DNA from: [Flexibacter] sp. ATCC 35208
Lineage (GTDB): Bacteria; Bacteroidota; Bacteroidia; Chitinophagales; Chitinophagaceae
Reading direction: 5' to 3'
Length of the DNA stretch: 64,000 nucleotides
NCBI RefSeq assembly: GCF_001975825.1
Contig: NZ_MTKN01000026.1
Location: 20,753-84,752 of the forward strand
Position numbers and translations under genes: made by a program. Below are positions 19,139-27,814 of the stretch, piece by piece. Under the pieces are notes generated by a model. It was not told where the DNA came from. It did no database searches and saw only the letters and a program-made list of their open reading frames with translations. Each line of letters starts with the position of its first letter. Position 1 is the stretch's first letter.

Positions 19139-21589
19139 TTATTCTAAAATGATATTACATTCTTCGCTGATCGCTCCATACTTTTCACACCATGTAAGCC
19201 AATGATCCAACTCCGGCTCCATTGGCGGCGCATCTTCCTCCCCTCTGAAAAGCACGGCAGTTCCCGCTTTCAATTCTATCTGGTATTTCAAATTATCTAT
19301 CCACTCCTGCCAGTATTTCACATCGCCCCGCTCATTGTATACATAATCCCATAACTTAGGCTGGTGCACCCGGGCTTCATTTAACAGGGCAACATCACCC
19401 GTCTTTATTTCTTCCGCGATCTTTTTCAATGCCGCTTCTTCTTCCTCATCTGCATATGTAAAGTATTTAGGAAATACACCAAACGGATGCATCAGCTCAT
19501 TCAGTATATCCAGATCTTTCACATGCATGCCCGCTATAATAAACGAACCTACACCAACATCCAGTCTTAACAAGGCACCTTGCTCCTCAGTTAGCATGCC
19601 ATTCAATCCACACATAAAACTCTTGTCTATCGGATCTTTTACAAACCGCTCGTGCAACTGAATATTCACGCCCCAATAATAATCTAAAATACTATTCAGT
19701 TCATCTACCCGCTCAGACAGTGGCACCGACCTTGTAATTTCACCTGCCAGTCCCGCTGCTATCAATCCATCTAACAATGCAGCGCCTACCAGCCAGTAAG
19801 GACTGTCAGCTAACCCACGATGCTGGCTATCCTCCTGATACTTAGTAAAGATATATGCATAAGGAAACTGCGCCGCATACAATACCCTGTTGAATACAGA
19901 CCCCGCCAATCCCTGAAAGATCGTTTCATCAGGTGTATTTCTAAACATCCAGATCAGTTTCCAAAGCTGCTCTTTATCGACGTTTTTGATCAGCTTATTA
20001 TTCCAATTGACCTTTCGGTTCACATACGTTTCGGCAATGTTGAATATCTTCAGCACTTCTGCCTGCATTTCTACCGGCGCCGATACCCATCTTTCATCTT
20101 CATTCTCTATTAATGTACCAATGGTATCCTCATCTGTAATGTACCAGAAAAAATTCTTCTCATCATCCGTATGAATAGCTGTAATTGAACTGGGTACAGT
20201 GTCTCCTTCTTCATCTATCTCCCCACCTTTATTCAATGCAATATGCCAGCCATCTTCATTAATCGCTACCCGCGTATGATCCGGCCCAAACAAAGGGACA
20301 TTCAGCAGGTTGAGAAAATCTCCCTTTGAAATAACATTGCGCTGGATCAAAGGTTTTAACAAAGGAATACCCTCCTTCACCGTGGTATAATATAAGAACC
20401 AGTCTTCCTGGTCAAACAATTCATCAATCAACTTCTCTTTAATAATATCCTTATCATCGTCATCATTAAAATCCAATACTTTCACACGGGCGAAATCTGA
20501 GAAATGGAAACGGTAATCATCTGCAACCACTATCGGTGCCCATACATATGATTGACTATTAAATTCCCCATGGTTATAAATCCCCATCAGCAATTCTTTT
20601 ACCGCTACATATCCGGTTACGTAAATAAGCTGACCTCCAACGATGACGTTCTTTGCTTTTAGATTTCCTAATACTATCAGTGAGCAGGCACCATCAGTTT
20701 CTTCGTTCAAGATATTGCCATTCACAATCAGATCACCGATAACAATAATGCCAAAATAATCCGGTACATCGAGATCCAGTGATTCCAGTACCGTGGTTCC
20801 ATTGTAGAGCAAAAATTTCAGCTCATTGCGTTCCGGCATTTTTTCCACCATCGCCAATGGATAGCCTTCGTACTTAGCCGGTAAATGCTGTACCAATGGT
20901 TTAATAACATCAAAGCCTACAATTTGTGGAACGGGATTATTATCGGCAGAAATATGCTTCAATGAAGATTTGAACACAGGCACACCTTCCTTTAATAATT
21001 GAAGGAAACCTGCATCACCTGCAAAAAGATAATTGTCATCATCCAGCAATTGAGCAGCGATTTCCGGTAAGAGGATCTTTTTCCAGTCGGTATAATCTGC
21101 AGCCGGAATCTGCCATCCACGACAATAAGTGGCCGCATGGATGGTACCTTTTATCTTCCCACTATGATCATCAATGATCAATAACTCTCCATTCAGGTCG
21201 CCGGATATTTCCACATTGCCATGGTTGTAATAGGCGACCATGACATCGGCGACCGTTACATCTCCATTCACAATGATTTCTACACAGCCTGCTACGAGGC
21301 GGGTACAGGTCAGGGAACCGTTTACCAACAGAAAGCAACTGTAGGTATCCAGTTCAAAATCCATAATAGGGGCATTGACGGTGAGGTTCCCGTTTACAAT
21401 AATGCCAGCAACATTCTGTTCATAATACAGGTCATATAGGTCTAAAAATTCGTTTAGTACAGTATCCCCTTCGTATATCCTGATTTGTAGGGTATCCGGG
21501 TTTTCTTCGAACAGATCATAGTCAGTCGTAAGGGAGTCTAACAAATCGTTTTCCAGGGCTGCTCTTAGTGGCAAGGTTTTGAAGCTCAA
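19139..21589 (-). CDS. Protein with two bactofilin-like beta-helical modules and a helical C-terminal region (816 aa)
   Basis: Two related halves each carry stacked short beta-strand repeats of the polymer-forming/bactofilin kind. The first is at about residues 55-150 (GIIVNGNLTVNAPI, CFLLVNGSLTCTRLVAG, EIIVNGDVTVADV, NVEISGDLNGELLI). The second is at about 285-390 (GIIVIGDLIVNGNI, SLIVLGNLKAKNVIVGG, QLIYVTGYVAVKELL, with YNHG in both). Each module is followed by a VKEGxPxxK/L motif (LLKEGVPVFKSSL, VKEGIPLLKPL). Residues about 480-816 are acidic and largely helical with no family I recognise. There is no signal peptide, so it is cytoplasmic. The repeated layout suggests internal duplication. 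Function unknown; scaffolding or self-assembly is inferred from the repeats only. Confidence 0.75.
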   Translation of the reverse strand: MSFKTLPLRAALENDLLDSLTTDYDLFEENPDTLQIRIYEGDTVLNEFLDLYDLYYEQNVAGIIVNGNLTVNAPIMDFELDTYSCFLLVNGSLTCTRLVAGCVEIIVNGDVTVADVMVAYYNHGNVEISGDLNGELLIIDDHSGKIKGTIHAATYCRGWQIPAADYTDWKKILLPEIAAQLLDDDNYLFAGDAGFLQLLKEGVPVFKSSLKHISADNNPVPQIVGFDVIKPLVQHLPAKYEGYPLAMVEKMPERNELKFLLYNGTTVLESLDLDVPDYFGIIVIGDLIVNGNILNEETDGACSLIVLGNLKAKNVIVGGQLIYVTGYVAVKELLMGIYNHGEFNSQSYVWAPIVVADDYRFHFSDFARVKVLDFNDDDDKDIIKEKLIDELFDQEDWFLYYTTVKEGIPLLKPLIQRNVISKGDFLNLLNVPLFGPDHTRVAINEDGWHIALNKGGEIDEEGDTVPSSITAIHTDDEKNFFWYITDEDTIGTLIENEDERWVSAPVEMQAEVLKIFNIAETYVNRKVNWNNKLIKNVDKEQLWKLIWMFRNTPDETIFQGLAGSVFNRVLYAAQFPYAYIFTKYQEDSQHRGLADSPYWLVGAALLDGLIAAGLAGEITRSVPLSERVDELNSILDYYWGVNIQLHERFVKDPIDKSFMCGLNGMLTEEQGALLRLDVGVGSFIIAGMHVKDLDILNELMHPFGVFPKYFTYADEEEEAALKKIAEEIKTGDVALLNEARVHQPKLWDYVYNERGDVKYWQEWIDNLKYQIELKAGTAVLFRGEEDAPPMEPELDHWLTWCEKYGAISEECNIILE

Positions 21590-21649
21590 AATAATGGTTT
21601 TTATAGACTGTGAAGATAATGACTTTAATAAATGATTTACATTTATGCC

Positions 21650-22927
21650 ATGAGATGTTTTTTGCTCCTTTTTATATTACAGGCTACAGCCTGTAGTCAT
21701 ACAGAAAGCTTCCCTACCGGGAAAGTCATTGATACCGTGGTCTCTAAGGCCAATCCATCGCAGACCTATGCCCTGTATATCCCGCCGGATCACAAAGGAG
21801 CTGTTATGTATTGCTTTGATGCCCATGGTGCGGGAGTATTGCCTTTGAATAATTATAAAGCACTGGCAGACAAGTATGGGTATATCCTGGTGGGGAGTAA
21901 TAATTCTAAAAACGGGAACGACTGGAGCACGACGGAAAACATCTGGCAGGCACTGGAAAAGGATACAAGAGCACGGTTAGAGATTGATACCAACCATGTA
22001 TACACCCTTGGATTTTCAGGTGGAGCAAAAGTTGCGGGATATGTAGCATTGAATCATCCGGGTATTAAATCGGTGATTGTCAATGGTGCAGGATTACCGG
22101 ATGGTACGCCGCCAGGAGATTTTCCTTTTACCTATACCACAGTAGCGGGCGAAGGAGACCTGAACCTGACAGACCTGCTGGGGTATCATATGGCTTTGAA
22201 CAAAACCAACACGAAGCATCACCTGATCACTTACAATGGCAAACATGAATGGGCACCGGCTACGTCCATGGATGTAGCATTTGCAGGTATCAAAGCGGAT
22301 GAAGGCGCTGCGCCACCAGATTTTATGGCGAAGACCCGCACAAGGATGGAAATGGCTGTACAGTCGAATCAGTTCCTGAAAGCGGAAACAGAGTGCAGGT
22401 TATTGCTCAGTTATATGCCAAATGATAATTTCTTTAAAAATCAATTAGATATCATCCTGAGTAATCCTGCATATAAAACACAGTCGCAAGAGCAGATGGC
22501 GGTATTGATAAAAGAGCAAAATACCAAGGAGTCTTATAATGCGAACCTCGGTACCCAGGATACCGCTTACTGGCCCAAAACCATTAGCAGCCTGAATGCG
22601 GGGGCACAACTCCCCTCTTTTGAAGGCGCGATGAACCAACGGCTATTGGCTTATCTGTCTCTGATGTTCTATTCTGTAAGCAACCATTATATGGCGAGTC
22701 ATACCGATGGGGTGGCGAGACATTTTGTAGACCTTTATGAACTGGCGGATCCTACCAACAGCGAAGCGTATTATTTCTCTGCGATATTGTATGCTCGTGC
22801 AGGAGATGCGGATCATGCAGCGACAGCATTGAAAAATGCAGTGAAGAATGGTTTTAAAGATAAAGGACGGTTTGAACAACAACCAGAATTTGCCACAATG
22901 AAAAATTTATCTGGAATAGTGAAATGA
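21650..22927 (+). CDS. Lipoprotein alpha/beta hydrolase with C-terminal helical repeats
   Basis: The ATG at 21650 gives a clean lipoprotein signal, MRCFLLLFILQATAC; the ATG at 21632 adds MIYIYA and is less likely. The hydrolase core resembles esterase D/feruloyl-esterase-like enzymes with nucleophile elbow GFSGG (Ser123), strands AVMYCFDAHG and GYILVGSNNS, and a late GKHEW that probably supplies the catalytic His. Residues from about 240 onward form paired helices ending in a TPR-like stretch (SEAYYFSAILYARAGDADHAATALKNAVKNG). Substrate unknown. It is divergent from the double bactofilin-like gene, with only about 60 bp between. Confidence 0.75.
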   Translation: MRCFLLLFILQATACSHTESFPTGKVIDTVVSKANPSQTYALYIPPDHKGAVMYCFDAHGAGVLPLNNYKALADKYGYILVGSNNSKNGNDWSTTENIWQALEKDTRARLEIDTNHVYTLGFSGGAKVAGYVALNHPGIKSVIVNGAGLPDGTPPGDFPFTYTTVAGEGDLNLTDLLGYHMALNKTNTKHHLITYNGKHEWAPATSMDVAFAGIKADEGAAPPDFMAKTRTRMEMAVQSNQFLKAETECRLLLSYMPNDNFFKNQLDIILSNPAYKTQSQEQMAVLIKEQNTKESYNANLGTQDTAYWPKTISSLNAGAQLPSFEGAMNQRLLAYLSLMFYSVSNHYMASHTDGVARHFVDLYELADPTNSEAYYFSAILYARAGDADHAATALKNAVKNGFKDKGRFEQQPEFATMKNLSGIVK

Positions 22928-22943
22928 AATTAAAAAATTCCTA

Positions 22944-22951
22944 TACCTTTG
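22944..22951 (+). promoter_or_regulatory. Candidate -7 element of the RNA ligase leader
   Basis: TACCTTTG fits TAnnTTTG and lies 17 bp after the preceding stop codon. The -33 region has no clear TTTG. It would start a short leader containing the 29-codon ORF. Confidence 0.45.
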
Positions 22952-22969
22952 CTCCCGCAAAACTTTAAA

Positions 22970-23059
22970 ATGAAACAAGTACAACAAATAGCACCAATGA
23001 TCAGCGGAGACGAATATCTCCGTTATCCGCTGTGTGGGGCTTATTGTACTGATAAATAA
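22970..23059 (+). CDS. 29-residue leader peptide or small protein ahead of RNA ligase
   Basis: ATG at 22970 to TAA at 23057-23059 encodes MKQVQQIAPMISGDEYLRYP followed by LCGAYCTDK. It lies just after a TAnnTTTG element and ends 26 bp before a strong intrinsic terminator. Its last codons overlap one arm of an alternative structure that would break that terminator, so it looks like an attenuator leader peptide. It may instead be a free-standing small protein with two cysteines. No homologue is known to me. Confidence 0.45.
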   Translation: MKQVQQIAPMISGDEYLRYPLCGAYCTDK

Positions 23060-23093
23060 AGGATTACCTTATTCCGTATAATACAAGCCCCGC
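23003..23093 (+). promoter_or_regulatory. Attenuator-like alternative RNA structures
   Basis: Within the leader ORF, CGGAGA/TCTCCG (23005-23010 with 23017-23022) competes with AGCGGA/TCCGCT (23003-23008 with 23026-23031). Further on, GTGGGGCTT (23034-23042) can pair with AAGCCCCGC (23085-23093, one G-U). That pairing consumes the left arm of the terminator at 23086-23109 and is therefore an antiterminator candidate. A ribosome moving through the leader stop would cover the first arm and favour termination. Confidence 0.45.
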
Positions 23094-23114
23094 AAGCAAT
23101 TGCGGGGCTTTTTC
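23086..23114 (+). terminator. Intrinsic terminator upstream of the RNA ligase gene
   Basis: Ten-base-pair stem AGCCCCGCAA / TTGCGGGGCT (23086-23095, 23100-23109), loop of four, then a T run. It sits 26 bp before the RNA ligase ATG, so full expression of that gene requires read-through. Confidence 0.9.
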
Positions 23115-23139
23115 TTTTTAATCCCAACCTACATTTAAC

Positions 23140-24150
23140 ATGAGAAAACTAGCAAGTATCCAAAGGATCAAAAAACTGGAACCTATCGAAGGTGCTGATG
23201 CCATAGAGAAAGCCTATGTGCTTGGCTGGCAGTTAGTCGTAAAGAAAGATGAATTTAACCCCGGTGATCTCTGCATCTATTGCGAGATCGATAGTTTGAT
23301 GCACCCTAAACCCGAATTTGAATTCTTACGAGCCAGAGGCATGCGCATCAAGACTGCAAGACTGAGAGGCCAGATCTCCCAGGGCATTGCTTTCCCTCTC
23401 TCCTACCTGCCTGCAGGTTTTGAAGTGGAGGAAGGCGCTGATTGCACCGATGCACTGGGCATTACCAAATACGACCCTCCTATGCCTGCGTGTCTGAATG
23501 GCGTGGCGAAAGGCCCCTTCCCCGGTTTTATACCCAAAACGGATGAGACCCGGGTACAGGTATTGCAGGATATACTCGACAAATACGTTGGCGAGACCTG
23601 CTACATCACTGAAAAGCTGGATGGTAGCTCTACCACTTACTTCATCAACAATGGTGAATTCGGCGTATGTAGCCGTAACCTGGAATTACTGGAAGATAGT
23701 GAGAACAGTCTATGGAAAGTAGCCAGAGAGCAGGATATTGAAAACAAACTTCGATCACTGAATGGCAACTATGCCTTCCAGGGAGAAATGATTGGCGAAG
23801 GTATACAGGGTAATAAACTGAAGTTACGCGGGCAGCACATCCGGTTCTTCAATGTATTTGACATAGACAATGCTGCATACCTGGATTTTGATAGATTCAC
23901 TTCGCTGATGTCTTCACTGGAACTGAGCACTGTACCAGTATTGAGTACGGATTACGTATTAGAAAATGACATTGAGGAGCTGGTAAAGAAAGCCACTATC
24001 AGGAGTAGCATCTGTACAGAGGCATGGGCGGAGGGCATCGTTATCCGTCCTGTAAAAGAACGGATAGAGTTGTACAACAATCATTTTGTACATAGCAGGG
24101 TGACCTTCAAAGCTATCAATCCTGAATTCCTTTTAAAATATGGTGAATAG
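23140..24150 (+). CDS. ATP-dependent RNA ligase, DraRnl (DRB0094) family
   Basis: The 336-residue product has an N-terminal OB-fold-like region (LASIQRIKKLEPIEGADAIE...VKKDEFNPGDLCIYCEIDS) as in the Deinococcus RNA ligase. The nucleotidyltransferase domain follows, with motif I EKLDGSS (Lys159 as the adenylated lysine), FQGEMIGEGIQGN (motif III region), motif IV AEGIVIRP (298-304) and motif V FKAIN (323-327). All catalytic motifs are intact. The family seals 3'-OH/5'-PO4 nicks in RNA-containing duplexes and is thought to serve RNA repair. The gene stands alone on this strand behind a terminator-containing leader. Confidence 0.93.
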   Translation: MRKLASIQRIKKLEPIEGADAIEKAYVLGWQLVVKKDEFNPGDLCIYCEIDSLMHPKPEFEFLRARGMRIKTARLRGQISQGIAFPLSYLPAGFEVEEGADCTDALGITKYDPPMPACLNGVAKGPFPGFIPKTDETRVQVLQDILDKYVGETCYITEKLDGSSTTYFINNGEFGVCSRNLELLEDSENSLWKVAREQDIENKLRSLNGNYAFQGEMIGEGIQGNKLKLRGQHIRFFNVFDIDNAAYLDFDRFTSLMSSLELSTVPVLSTDYVLENDIEELVKKATIRSSICTEAWAEGIVIRPVKERIELYNNHFVHSRVTFKAINPEFLLKYGE

Positions 24151-24165
24151 TTTTTTTAGGGGGTA

Positions 24166-25098
24166 TCAAAGTATGATACTCCCTTCTTTTGGTTCCCTGA
24201 TGTAATCATCCAGGAGACCGGCTAAAACGCCCATCTTAAGGTCATAAGTAGAAAGGCTTAATTGCTGTAAGTTCAACTGCTCCAATACATAATCCGTAAT
24301 GATAGCAGCAATGACGATCATATCTACACGCAGGGAAATTAAGCCTTTCATATTTGCACGTTCACTGTGTGTAGCATGAATTAACCTTTTAGAAATTGCT
24401 TTGTATCTATCTATATCCAAACCCGCTGAAGCCACCTCCCCTATTTCATTTCCATCATTCAATAACGCAGCAAATGATTCAAAAGCACCCGCAGAACCTA
24501 CTAGCAAAGAAGGCTTGTATTGTGCACACGCCTCTTTTAAATCAGGTAATGTATTGTGTAAATGATCTATAATAGACTGATGCTCCGTATCACTCAACGG
24601 ATCTGAATGAAAATAAGCCTGCATCAACCTGGCTGCGCCTATGTTATAGCTTTTCTTCCAGAGCGCCTTTTCCGGATTACAGATAATAAACTCCGTACTT
24701 CCCCCACCAATATCCATCACAAGGGTCGTTTGTTTTATCAGGCCAGTTGCCATCACCCCGCTGAATATATATCCTGCTTCTGCTTCGCCGGTAATCACTT
24801 CTATATGAATCCCAATCTCTGCTGCTTTAGCTACAAATTCCTGCCCGTTTTCTGCACTACGTACGGCAGATGTAGCCACTGCTTTGATCGTATCTACTTT
24901 ATAATTGTCAATGGTAGCTTTGAATTGCCTGAGCGTACGAATGCCCCTTTCCATTGCCTCCGGTATGATCATATTTTGATTGATCCTTCCCTCCCCTAAC
25001 AATACCGGTGCAGTCGTTTTATATAAAATCTGATCTACACCTTCTGCTATCAGCAAATGAAATGTATTTGTACCCAGGTCTATTACTGCATATCTCAT
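24166..25098 (-). CDS. Exopolyphosphatase / Ppx-GppA family phosphatase
   Basis: The 310-residue product begins MRYAVIDLGTNTFHLLIAEG, the phosphate-1 motif of the actin-like ATPase fold. It continues with AVATSAVRSAENG, the phosphate-2 motif LVMDIGGGSTEFI, and LLVGSAGAFESFA. It has only the two N-terminal actin-like domains (about 300 residues), like the short Ppx type common in Bacteroidota. The expected reaction is release of phosphate from polyphosphate or pppGpp. It converges with the RNA ligase gene (15-bp gap) and is divergent from the esterase gene at 25169. Confidence 0.92.
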   Translation of the reverse strand: MRYAVIDLGTNTFHLLIAEGVDQILYKTTAPVLLGEGRINQNMIIPEAMERGIRTLRQFKATIDNYKVDTIKAVATSAVRSAENGQEFVAKAAEIGIHIEVITGEAEAGYIFSGVMATGLIKQTTLVMDIGGGSTEFIICNPEKALWKKSYNIGAARLMQAYFHSDPLSDTEHQSIIDHLHNTLPDLKEACAQYKPSLLVGSAGAFESFAALLNDGNEIGEVASAGLDIDRYKAISKRLIHATHSERANMKGLISLRVDMIVIAAIITDYVLEQLNLQQLSLSTYDLKMGVLAGLLDDYIREPKEGSIIL

Positions 25099-25168
25099 AT
25101 CCTACCCTTTAAATATTGCAAAAGATATAAAAATTCTCTTTAATTTAGGTTGTAGACACATATTCTAT

Positions 25169-26626
25169 ATGAAATCAACTTCCGTTTTTGTTTGCTCACT
25201 GCTCTTTTGTATTCATTCTTTCGCCCAGCAGTTCAGCGTCAGTTTTCCCGACAGCCTGCTTTCCACACCATTCACCGGCAGCATTCTCGTTTATCTTTCC
25301 AAAACTTCGAAGGAACCCCGCCAGGCCTCCTCACTTCTGGATAACGCCCCCTGTGTAAGGATAAATGTAGAAAATATCAATCCCGGAGAATCGGTCCTGA
25401 TCCAGGCAAGTGCACTCACCTTTCCTGTTCCATTGCCTGACCTCGAACGGGGAGAATACTATGTGCAGGTAGTATGGGATCGCAACCTGGGCGGACAATT
25501 CATTGGGCAGTCCCCCGGTAATTTATATAGCACTTCGCGAAAAATACGGTTGCGCTATCAAAGTCAGGAGACCTTCAGCATCCAGGCGGATCACATCATC
25601 CCTGCATATACCTTTACGGAGACTGATTACATCAAAGAACTAAAGGTACCTTCTAAATTGCTGAGTGATTTCCATCAAACACCTTATTCTTTGAATGCAG
25701 CGATCCGGTTACCAAAGGAATATTATACTTCGCCTAAGCGAAAGTTTCCCGTCAAGTTTGTGATATTTGGATTTACTGGTAACTATCATTATTTCTCCGG
25801 GTATCCGAATCCGATGGAACCCATAGATACCATACCGTGTATAGGCGTATACCTGGATGGAAATTGTCCATTAGGGCATAGTGTATATGCGAACAGTGAT
25901 AACAATGGACCATGGGCGGATGCATTGATTAAAGAATTCATTCCTCAGCTGGAAAAAACGTATCGTTGTAATGGAGCGCGCTTCCTGCATGGCCATAGTA
26001 GCGGTGGTTGGAGTGTATTATGGTTACAGACACAGTATCCCGATCAGTTTACAGCCTGCTGGTCCAGCTCTCCTGATCCGGTAGATTTTCATAGTTTTCA
26101 GAAGATAGATTTATATGCGCATGAGAACATGTATTATGACAAGGATAGTACGTTACGTCCTTTAGGTACTATTGCAGGACAGGTACCATGGATCTATATG
26201 CGGAATGCATACCAGATGGAAACGGTGATCTATAGAGGAGAACAGATGCATTCATTTGATGCGGTATTTGGGCCCAAAGGACCGGATGGAAGTCCGCTGC
26301 GATTGGTAGAGCCATATAAAGGGGAGATAGATTCAGCCGTGTTCAATCATTGGAAGAAATATGATATATCTGCTTATCTGGTGAAAAACTGGGAGCAGGT
26401 AAAAAATAAATTGGATGGTAAGATAAGAATTACGGTAGGGAACCAGGATAATTTTCTACTGAACTACCCGATTAGAATGATGGAAAAGAAAATGAAGGAA
26501 CTGAAGGCGGGTATTGATTTTGTATATTATCCGGGAGATCATTTCACCGTGCAGACGCCACAATGGGTCAAGGAGGGGAATTTATTTTTTGAGGGGAAAT
26601 ACCAGGAATGGTTGAAGAAGAAATAA
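25169..26626 (+). CDS. Secreted alpha/beta hydrolase (putative esterase)
   Basis: The 485-residue product has a Sec signal (MKSTSVFVCSLLFCIHSFAQ). Residues about 20-130 form an N-terminal beta domain. The hydrolase core follows with LPKEYYTSPKRKFPVKFVIFGFTG, the nucleophile elbow FLHGHSSGGWS (Ser277) and a C-terminal YYPGDHFTV that probably carries the catalytic His. It resembles esterase-D-like proteins of Bacteroidota; the substrate is unknown. The last codons (LKKK and stop) belong to a 22-bp unit that is repeated twice more beyond the stop. Confidence 0.75.
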   Translation: MKSTSVFVCSLLFCIHSFAQQFSVSFPDSLLSTPFTGSILVYLSKTSKEPRQASSLLDNAPCVRINVENINPGESVLIQASALTFPVPLPDLERGEYYVQVVWDRNLGGQFIGQSPGNLYSTSRKIRLRYQSQETFSIQADHIIPAYTFTETDYIKELKVPSKLLSDFHQTPYSLNAAIRLPKEYYTSPKRKFPVKFVIFGFTGNYHYFSGYPNPMEPIDTIPCIGVYLDGNCPLGHSVYANSDNNGPWADALIKEFIPQLEKTYRCNGARFLHGHSSGGWSVLWLQTQYPDQFTACWSSSPDPVDFHSFQKIDLYAHENMYYDKDSTLRPLGTIAGQVPWIYMRNAYQMETVIYRGEQMHSFDAVFGPKGPDGSPLRLVEPYKGEIDSAVFNHWKKYDISAYLVKNWEQVKNKLDGKIRITVGNQDNFLLNYPIRMMEKKMKELKAGIDFVYYPGDHFTVQTPQWVKEGNLFFEGKYQEWLKKK

Positions 26627-26677
26627 TACAAAGTTGAAAAAGAAATAACCCGGGGTTGAAGAAGAAATAATTCGAAG
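26612..26677 (+). repeat. Three 22-bp tandem units carrying the esterase stop codon
   Basis: Units at 26612-26633, 26634-26655 and 26656-26677 each begin with TTGAAGAAGAAATAA or a one-base variant, so each contains the codons for LKKK and a TAA. Only the first is part of the gene. Confidence 0.85.
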
Positions 26678-26684
26678 AAAAGAA

Positions 26685-26725
26685 GCTACTTTTTAAAACT
26701 TTTAAAAGGTAGCCTCCTCTTTTTT
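26685..26725. terminator. Bidirectional hairpin terminator between convergent genes
   Basis: GCTAC-T-TTTTAAAA and TTTTAAAA-G-GTAGC form a near-perfect palindrome at 26685-26713, followed by a T run. It lies between the esterase (plus) and the dehydrogenase remnant (minus). Confidence 0.75.
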
Positions 26726-27311
26726 ACAAACTACTCATATCAATCACAAACCTGTACAACACATCCCCTTTCTCCAACCGTTCAAAAGCGGTCTGTATAT
26801 CCTGTATCTTAATCACCTCTACATCAGAGACAATTTTATGCTCCGCACAGAAGTTCAGCATCTCCTGCGTTTGTGCCAGTCCGCCAGCACCTGATCCAGC
26901 TACAACTTTATTGCCGGCAGCCAGACTGAAGGAAGGAATAGACCAGGGTTTTGCAGGCATCCCCACATTGATATAAACCCCATTTGTTTTTAATGCAGCG
27001 ATGTAAGGATTGATATCATGATCAGCAGCGACCGTGTCGATGATAAAATGAAATGAGCGCTGTACTGATTTGAATTGTTCTTCATCGGTAGTGACTACAA
27101 AATGATGTGCACCTAGTTTTAAAGCGGCTTCTTTTTTACGGACAGAAGAACTAAGTACAGTTACTTCTGCACCAAAAGCTACGGCAAATTTCACTGCCAT
27201 ATGTCCCAGGCCACCTAAGCCAACTATAGCTACCTTATGCCCCTTACCTACCTGCCAGTTGCGCAGCGGAGAATAAGTGGTAATACCCGCACATAATAAA
27301 GGGACAACCTC
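26724..27311 (-). pseudogene. 5'-truncated zinc-type alcohol dehydrogenase (YahK/CAD-like)
   Basis: The readable frame begins after an in-frame stop at 27312-27314, without a start codon, as EVVPLLCAGITTYSPLRNWQ. It continues with the Rossmann motif VAIVGLGGLGHMAVKFA and the rest of the NADPH-binding and C-terminal segments of a cinnamyl-alcohol-dehydrogenase-type enzyme. The first about 150 residues, including the GroES-like domain with the catalytic zinc ligands, are missing. An ATG at 27200 could start a 158-residue product, but it would lack most of the cofactor site. A deletion remnant is the best reading. Confidence 0.8.
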
Positions 27312-27372
27312 TTAGAAACTTTCTAAAAATAATTTTACCCCCTCCTGACATAGGGCTGTCATACCCGGTTTA

Positions 27373-27380
27373 TAGCTTTG
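27373..27380 (+). promoter_or_regulatory. -7 element upstream of the DUF1761 gene
   Basis: TAGCTTTG fits TAnnTTTG. It ends 9 bp before the ATG at 27389, which suggests that either the leader is nearly absent or the ATG at 27401 is used. Confidence 0.4.
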
Positions 27381-27388
27381 TTGTATAA

Positions 27389-27814
27389 ATGTTAAAATCA
27401 ATGATCAGTCAATTCGCACAATTAAACTGGATAAGCGTTGCCATCGCTTTTGTAGCCTACTCAATCCATGGCGCTCTATGGTTCACCGTATGGTTCCCAA
27501 AGCCTTACCGGCGCTCACTGGGCAAGGAAAATGAAACCCTGCCCAACAAGCCTATCTTCATCGTCGGACCCGCCATTTGCTCACTGGTCATTACCATTAC
27601 CACTGCCTTGTTGCTGTACGCGCTACAGATTTCCTCCATAAAAGCAGGCATCGAATTTGGCTTGCTGATCGGCATAGGTTTTCTGGTAGCGAATACCGTG
27701 AACATCGCCATCAATCCCAATATTCCCAGACCCATTCTGTACGGCATCATTAGCGGCAGCTATCATTTAGTGGGTATTTTGATTGTAAATGCGATCTTAA
27801 TTGCGATGAAATAA
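27389..27814 (+). CDS. DUF1761-type small membrane protein
   Basis: The 141-residue product has four predicted membrane helices: WISVAIAFVAYSIHGALWFTVWF, FIVGPAICSLVITITTALLLYAL, IEFGLLIGIGFLVANTVNIAI, and GIISGSYHLVGILIVNAILIAM. The WF.VWF.KPY signature near the first helix matches DUF1761. Function unknown. The stop codon shares one base with the next ATG (TAATG), so the two genes are translationally coupled. An alternative start at 27401 fits the promoter position better. Confidence 0.75.
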   Translation: MLKSMISQFAQLNWISVAIAFVAYSIHGALWFTVWFPKPYRRSLGKENETLPNKPIFIVGPAICSLVITITTALLLYALQISSIKAGIEFGLLIGIGFLVANTVNIAINPNIPRPILYGIISGSYHLVGILIVNAILIAMK

